Below, piece after piece: positions 6,490-7,186 of a stretch of DNA of 7,186 bases. The stretch is from an uncultured Pirellulaceae bacterium (lineage in GTDB: Bacteria > Planctomycetota > Planctomycetia > Pirellulales > Pirellulaceae): positions 1 through 7,186 of the forward strand of contig CAMYKF010000078.1 of NCBI GenBank assembly GCA_947258905.1. Reading direction: 5' to 3'. Made by a program: the position numbers and the translations under genes. The notes below the pieces were generated by a model that had not been told where the DNA came from, did not search any database, and worked only from the letters and a program-made list of their open reading frames with translations. Numbering within the stretch: position 1 is the first letter of the stretch; every line of letters starts with the position of its first letter.

Positions 6490-7026
6490 ATGGATAACGC
6501 CGACCGAATCCGCGAACGCCAGGCCGAATCGGCTGTCGACGAACCAGAACGCCCGCTGTGGTCGGGTAATTACGCTGTGAAGAACATGGCAGGCTGGTAT
6601 CTGTTGGCCGGCATCCTGTCCATCGCACTGGTCATCGTGGCCTTCCTGGCGGGGGCCAGTGAAACCGCCTGGCTCGTTTCGCTGCTCATGATTCTGCTGA
6701 TGTGGATGGGGCTGGTCGGCACGGCATACTATCGAAAATTCAGTGATCAATATGTGCTGACCACCCAGCGTCTCAAGCATCGGCAAGGCATTTTCTTTCG
6801 CCGGTCCAACCGCATTGAGTTGATTGATATTGACGATGTGATGTTTGAGCAGGGACCGATTCAGATTGCGCTGGACGTCGGCAATATCCTTGTCACGTCC
6901 AGTGACGCCAGTCATCCCCAGTTGAATCTGGCGGGGATCCCCGACGTCCGCACCGTTGCCGACCTGATCGACGACGCCCGCCGCGAAGAACGCCGCAAAC
7001 GCGGGCTGCATATTGAAGCCATTTGA
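6490..7026 (+). CDS. Small membrane protein with a bacterial PH domain (bPH2/DUF304 family, 178 aa)
   Basis: Two transmembrane helices are visible, about 33-54 (MAGWYLLAGILSIALVIVAF) and 60-81 (AWLVSLLMILLMWMGLVGTAYY), followed by a soluble domain of about 84-165 matching the bPH2/DUF304 pattern: YVLTTQRLKHRQGIFFRRSNRIELIDIDDVMFEQGPIQIALDVGNILVTSSD, ending in LAGIPDVRTVADLI. The C-terminus is strongly basic (RREERRKRG). The PH domain should sit on the cytoplasmic face. In other bacteria such domains occur in YdbS/YdbT-like proteins; the biochemical role is unknown, so no function is given. The ATG at 6490 is chosen because the N-terminus then starts just before the charged stretch; TTG 6463 and GTG 6472 are in frame and cannot be excluded, as none has a convincing ribosome binding site. 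It is divergent from nrdR across about 180 bases. Confidence 0.88.
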   Translation: MDNADRIRERQAESAVDEPERPLWSGNYAVKNMAGWYLLAGILSIALVIVAFLAGASETAWLVSLLMILLMWMGLVGTAYYRKFSDQYVLTTQRLKHRQGIFFRRSNRIELIDIDDVMFEQGPIQIALDVGNILVTSSDASHPQLNLAGIPDVRTVADLIDDARREERRKRGLHIEAI

Positions 7027-7095
7027 GATCTTTGAGCTTCCTGCCAAAACCCCGAACACGCTCTGTGAATCAGATGCAAATCCTGGGCTGTTAGG

Positions 7096-7113
7096 CCCGA
7101 GCTTTAGCTCGGG
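7096..7113. other. Stem-loop downstream of the PH-domain gene
   Basis: CCCGAGC (7096-7102) pairs with GCTCGGG (7107-7113) around TTTA. The upstream GGGC (7085-7088) can instead pair with GCCC (7095-7098), giving a competing fold. There are only two T after the stem, so this is not a standard terminator. It may be a copy of an intergenic repeat family, but that cannot be tested within one window. Confidence 0.5.
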
Positions 7114-7134
7114 TTGGCAAGTCGAAACAGGACC

Positions 7135-7172
7135 GCTGCTCCCGCCCGCCGCTTGCGGAGGGCGGGAGCAGC
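7135..7172. other. Long perfect GC-rich hairpin at the right edge
   Basis: GCTGCTCCCGCCC (7135-7147) and GGGCGGGAGCAGC (7160-7172) form a perfect 13-bp stem; inside the loop CCGC (7149-7152) can pair with GCGG (7155-7158), separated from the main stem by a single G-A mismatch. The whole 38-base element is nearly self-complementary. No T-tract follows (ACCATTTCG), so it is more like a REP-type extragenic palindrome or mRNA 3'-end structure than an intrinsic terminator. Confidence 0.6.
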
Positions 7173-7186
7173 ACCATTTCGCTTGA

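Overview
The window reads as a piece of a bacterial chromosome, moderately GC-rich, most likely from a planctomycete of the Pirellulales type. That guess rests on the style of the proteins (an SMC with this hinge and tail, an excisionase-type HTH joined to a receiver-like domain), weak or absent Shine-Dalgarno sequences at several genes, and GC-rich stem-loops between genes. No marker gene fixes the taxon, so it is an inference. I see no mobile element, CRISPR array, tRNA or rRNA.

Layout, left to right. (1) The C-terminal two thirds of smc (hinge, return coiled coil, C-terminal ATPase head), plus strand, cut by the left edge. (2) A gene-free interval of about 0.9 kb with several stem-loops and a weak terminator-like hairpin near 3013. 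(3) A 190-residue protein with an excisionase/MerR-like HTH and a degenerate receiver domain, preceded by a clear ribosome binding site and followed by a strong intrinsic terminator (3993-4030). (4) moaC and a trans-polyprenyl diphosphate synthase, overlapping by 4 bases and so probably a two-gene operon. (5) A short convergent interval with imperfect direct repeats. (6) nrdR on the minus strand. (7) Divergent from nrdR, a small membrane protein with a bacterial PH (bPH2/DUF304) domain. (8) A final intergenic stretch with two strong hairpins, one with a perfect 13-bp stem.

Most genes are housekeeping: chromosome organisation (SMC), molybdenum cofactor step 1b (MoaC), isoprenoid chain synthesis (probably the quinone side chain) and control of ribonucleotide reductase genes (NrdR). 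They do not form one pathway; only moaC and the prenyl synthase look co-expressed. The least ordinary items are the HTH/pseudo-receiver regulator, the structured gene-free interval before it, and the hairpin pair at the right edge. I found no convincing new multi-gene system.
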